16,933 bases of DNA from Gemmatimonadota bacterium (GTDB lineage Bacteria; Gemmatimonadota; Gemmatimonadetes; Gemmatimonadales; GWC2-71-9), in assembly GCA_029884275.1 (NCBI GenBank), contig JAOUIC010000006.1:1-16933 (forward strand). Direction: 5' to 3'. The position numbers and the translations under genes were made by a program. Of this stretch, positions 15,244-16,933 are shown piece by piece (position 1 is the stretch's first letter; every line of letters begins with the position of its first letter). Below the pieces are notes generated by a model that was not told where the DNA came from, ran no database searches, and worked only from the letters and a program-made list of their open reading frames with translations.

Positions 15244-16124
15244 ACGTCTTCCTGAGCGCGACAACCGTCGGACTCATCCTGGCCGTGCTGGCGCTGGGCG
15301 TCGTGATTTCCTACGGCGTTCTTCGCGTGGTGGATCTCACGGTGGACGGGGCATTCACCGCCGGGGCCGCTGTCACCGGGATGTTGCTGGTCCAGGGCGC
15401 GGACGCGACGATTGCCACGCTGGCGGGCGGGCTTGCCGGAACCGTGTGCGGGCTGCTGACCGGGCTCTTTCAGACCCGGCTCCGGGTGCCGCAGCTCCTG
15501 GCGGGAATGATCACCACCACCGGTCTCTATTCCATCAACCTGCTCCTGCTGGCGGGCGGCAATCTCCCTCTGGCGGTCCCCCAGACGGTGTTCGAGGCCT
15601 TTGCCGCGCTGGCACCCGCGATCCCCGCCGAGATCACAGCGATCGCGGTGGGCGTCCTCGTCGTCGCGTCCCTGGTGGTGACCCTGCACCGCTTCTTCCG
15701 CAGCACACTCGGCCTCGCGCTCCTCGCAGTGGGCGACAACGCGGTCATGGCCGAGTCGGTGGGAGTGAACACCGGGGCGATGACGGTGCTGGGTCTTGGC
15801 CTGGCCAACGGACTGGTGGCGCTCGCCGGAGCGCTGTTCGCCCAGTACCAGGGCTTCGCCAATGTCCAGATGGGGCTGGGCATGCTGGTGGCGGGACTCG
15901 CCTCGGTGGTACTGGGGGACAGCCTCCTCCGCGCCCGCTTCATCGGCCGGCGGCTCGCCGGAGGCGTAGCCGGCGCCCTGATCATCCGCTACGCGGTGGC
16001 GGGAGCCCTCCTCGCCGGTCTCGACGCCAGCGCCCTCAAGCTGCTGACCGCCATCCTGCTGCTCGCGGTCCTGGTCCTGCCCGATCGCATGCGGCAGCTG
16101 GCCGGAGGATGGCGCCGTGACTGA
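15240..16124 (+). CDS. ABC transporter permease (TrpY-like, BPD_transp_2)
   Basis: The product has 294 residues and overlaps the STAS gene by ATGA. Hydrophobic segments fall near 8-28, 40-52, 58-78, 86-106, 133-149, 180-202, 211-228, 240-262 and 267-281, consistent with an 8-9 helix importer permease. Family-typical stretches are YGVLRVVDLTVDGAFTAGAAV (25-45), VGDNAVMAESVGVNTGAM (164-181), and ALFAQYQGFANVQMGLGM (198-215); the last is a strong signature of permeases paired with ABC_sub_bind proteins. It would form a homodimer that passes substrate from the lipoprotein into the cytoplasm, driven by the next gene's ATPase. The transported compound cannot be read from sequence. The start was fixed by the ATGA coupling and the hydrophobic N-terminus. 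Confidence 0.93.
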   Translation: MNVFLSATTVGLILAVLALGVVISYGVLRVVDLTVDGAFTAGAAVTGMLLVQGADATIATLAGGLAGTVCGLLTGLFQTRLRVPQLLAGMITTTGLYSINLLLLAGGNLPLAVPQTVFEAFAALAPAIPAEITAIAVGVLVVASLVVTLHRFFRSTLGLALLAVGDNAVMAESVGVNTGAMTVLGLGLANGLVALAGALFAQYQGFANVQMGLGMLVAGLASVVLGDSLLRARFIGRRLAGGVAGALIIRYAVAGALLAGLDASALKLLTAILLLAVLVLPDRMRQLAGGWRRD

Positions 16125-16933
16125 GCCGATGGTCGAGCTCGAGGACATCCACCTCACCTTCGGCGCGGGCACCCGCTCCGAGGTCAGGGCGCTGGACGGG
16201 GTGTCCCTGGTGGTCAACCAGGGGGACTTCGTCGTGGTGCTCGGCACCAACGGGTCCGGCAAGTCCACCCTGCTCACGGCTATCGCGGGGGCGGCGCGGA
16301 TCGCGCGGGGGCGGATCCTGCTCGGAGGACGGGACGTCACCCGATGGCCGGCCCATCGCCGAGCCGGCATGGTCGGCCGGGTGTTCCAGAACCCATATCA
16401 GGGCTCGGCGTCGGACCTCAGCATCGCCGAAAACCTCGCGCTGGCCGCCCAGCGTGGAGGCGCGCGGAACAGGCTGGCCCGAGCGCTGACCACGGCCAGA
16501 AAGGCGGCCCTTCGGGCCGGGGTCCAGCAGCTCGGACTGGGGCTGGAGCACCGGATTGACGTGCCGATGGGCGCGCTGTCGGGTGGCCAGCGGCAGGCGG
16601 TCACGCTGCTCATGGCCACGATGGGGGCGCCGAGCGTGCTGCTGCTGGATGAGCACACGGCGGCGCTCGACCCCCGGAGCGAGGAGCAGGTGCGGCAGCT
16701 GACCCTGGGCCTGGTGAGCCGGCACAAGCTCACGGCGATCATGGTCACCCACGCCATGGAACACGCCGTGAGCCTTGGCAACCGGGTCATCCTGATGCAC
16801 CGCGGGCGTATCGTCGAACAGTACGAGGGGACCTTCAAGCGCCGGCTCAGGGAACAGGACCTGCACGACCGCTTCACCGAGATCCGGAACACCGAACTGC
16901 TGGACGAATCGGCCGCCGACCTCCTGCGGCGAA
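16117..16933 (+). CDS. ABC transporter ATPase (COG1101/TrpZ-like), cut by window end
   Basis: The frame has no stop before the window end, so at least 272 residues are seen; the usual length is about 260-280, so little is missing. It starts at GTG 16117, overlapping the permease stop by 8 nt. The motifs are complete: Walker A GTNGSGKST (43-51), Q-loop VFQNPYQG (90-97, Gln92), signature LSGGQ (155-159), Walker B LLLDEHTAALD (176-186) with catalytic Glu180, and H-loop His213 in VTHAMEH. DEHTAALD in place of the commoner DEPTxxLD is typical of this subfamily. The product powers import through the upstream permease. The C-terminal extension (about 240-272) is charged and helical. If the STAS protein regulates the transporter, this subunit is the most likely contact; that part is inference. 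Confidence 0.93.
   Translation, partial: MTEPMVELEDIHLTFGAGTRSEVRALDGVSLVVNQGDFVVVLGTNGSGKSTLLTAIAGAARIARGRILLGGRDVTRWPAHRRAGMVGRVFQNPYQGSASDLSIAENLALAAQRGGARNRLARALTTARKAALRAGVQQLGLGLEHRIDVPMGALSGGQRQAVTLLMATMGAPSVLLLDEHTAALDPRSEEQVRQLTLGLVSRHKLTAIMVTHAMEHAVSLGNRVILMHRGRIVEQYEGTFKRRLREQDLHDRFTEIRNTELLDESAADLLRR

Overview
The window is GC-rich chromosomal DNA with tightly packed, often overlapping genes, several GTG starts and few clear Shine-Dalgarno sequences. The gene content fits Gemmatimonadota or a close relative: a Ser/Thr kinase with a predicted two-helix membrane domain and coiled coil, exported M28 peptidases, a DUF4015-type glycoside hydrolase tail and a secreted NDSG/DWE protein. 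This taxonomic guess rests on gene content and composition only. I saw no tRNA, rRNA, insertion sequence, prophage or CRISPR array.

Left part (1-3704, all +): the C-terminal end of a putative glycoside hydrolase, a secreted propeller-like conserved protein, a membrane-anchored alpha/beta hydrolase that overlaps it by 11 nt, and an exported M28 metallopeptidase with a PA-like insert. These look like cell-envelope or secreted catabolic functions.

Middle (3839-7982, all +): an uncharacterised soluble helical protein whose full reading frame has no ATG, GTG or TTG at its 5' end and probably starts at CTG; a TrmB-type regulator with a leaderless-looking promoter; a coupled Hpt / degenerate receiver / receiver / GGDEF protein (ATGA overlap), probably a c-di-GMP synthase; and a TetR regulator preceded by inverted repeats. 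A hairpin lies between tetR and the convergent lon gene.

Centre (7991-12827): lon on the minus strand, with an unusual ~70-residue Ala/Pro/Glu-rich insertion just before the Walker A motif. It is divergent from a PknB-type kinase. The ~310-bp gap between them holds candidate promoters and three small hairpins.

Right part (12842 to the end, +): a four-gene overlapping operon. It encodes a TrpX/ABC_sub_bind lipoprotein, a STAS-domain protein fused to an unrecognised ~300-residue domain, a TrpY-like permease and a COG1101-like ATPase that is cut by the window end. A ~100-nt leader with two GC-rich hairpins and a T5 tract precedes it. The STAS protein inside the ABC operon is the most interesting candidate for an undescribed arrangement. 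By analogy with MlaB in the Mla ABC system, it could be a cytoplasmic regulatory subunit of the transporter; this is inference.
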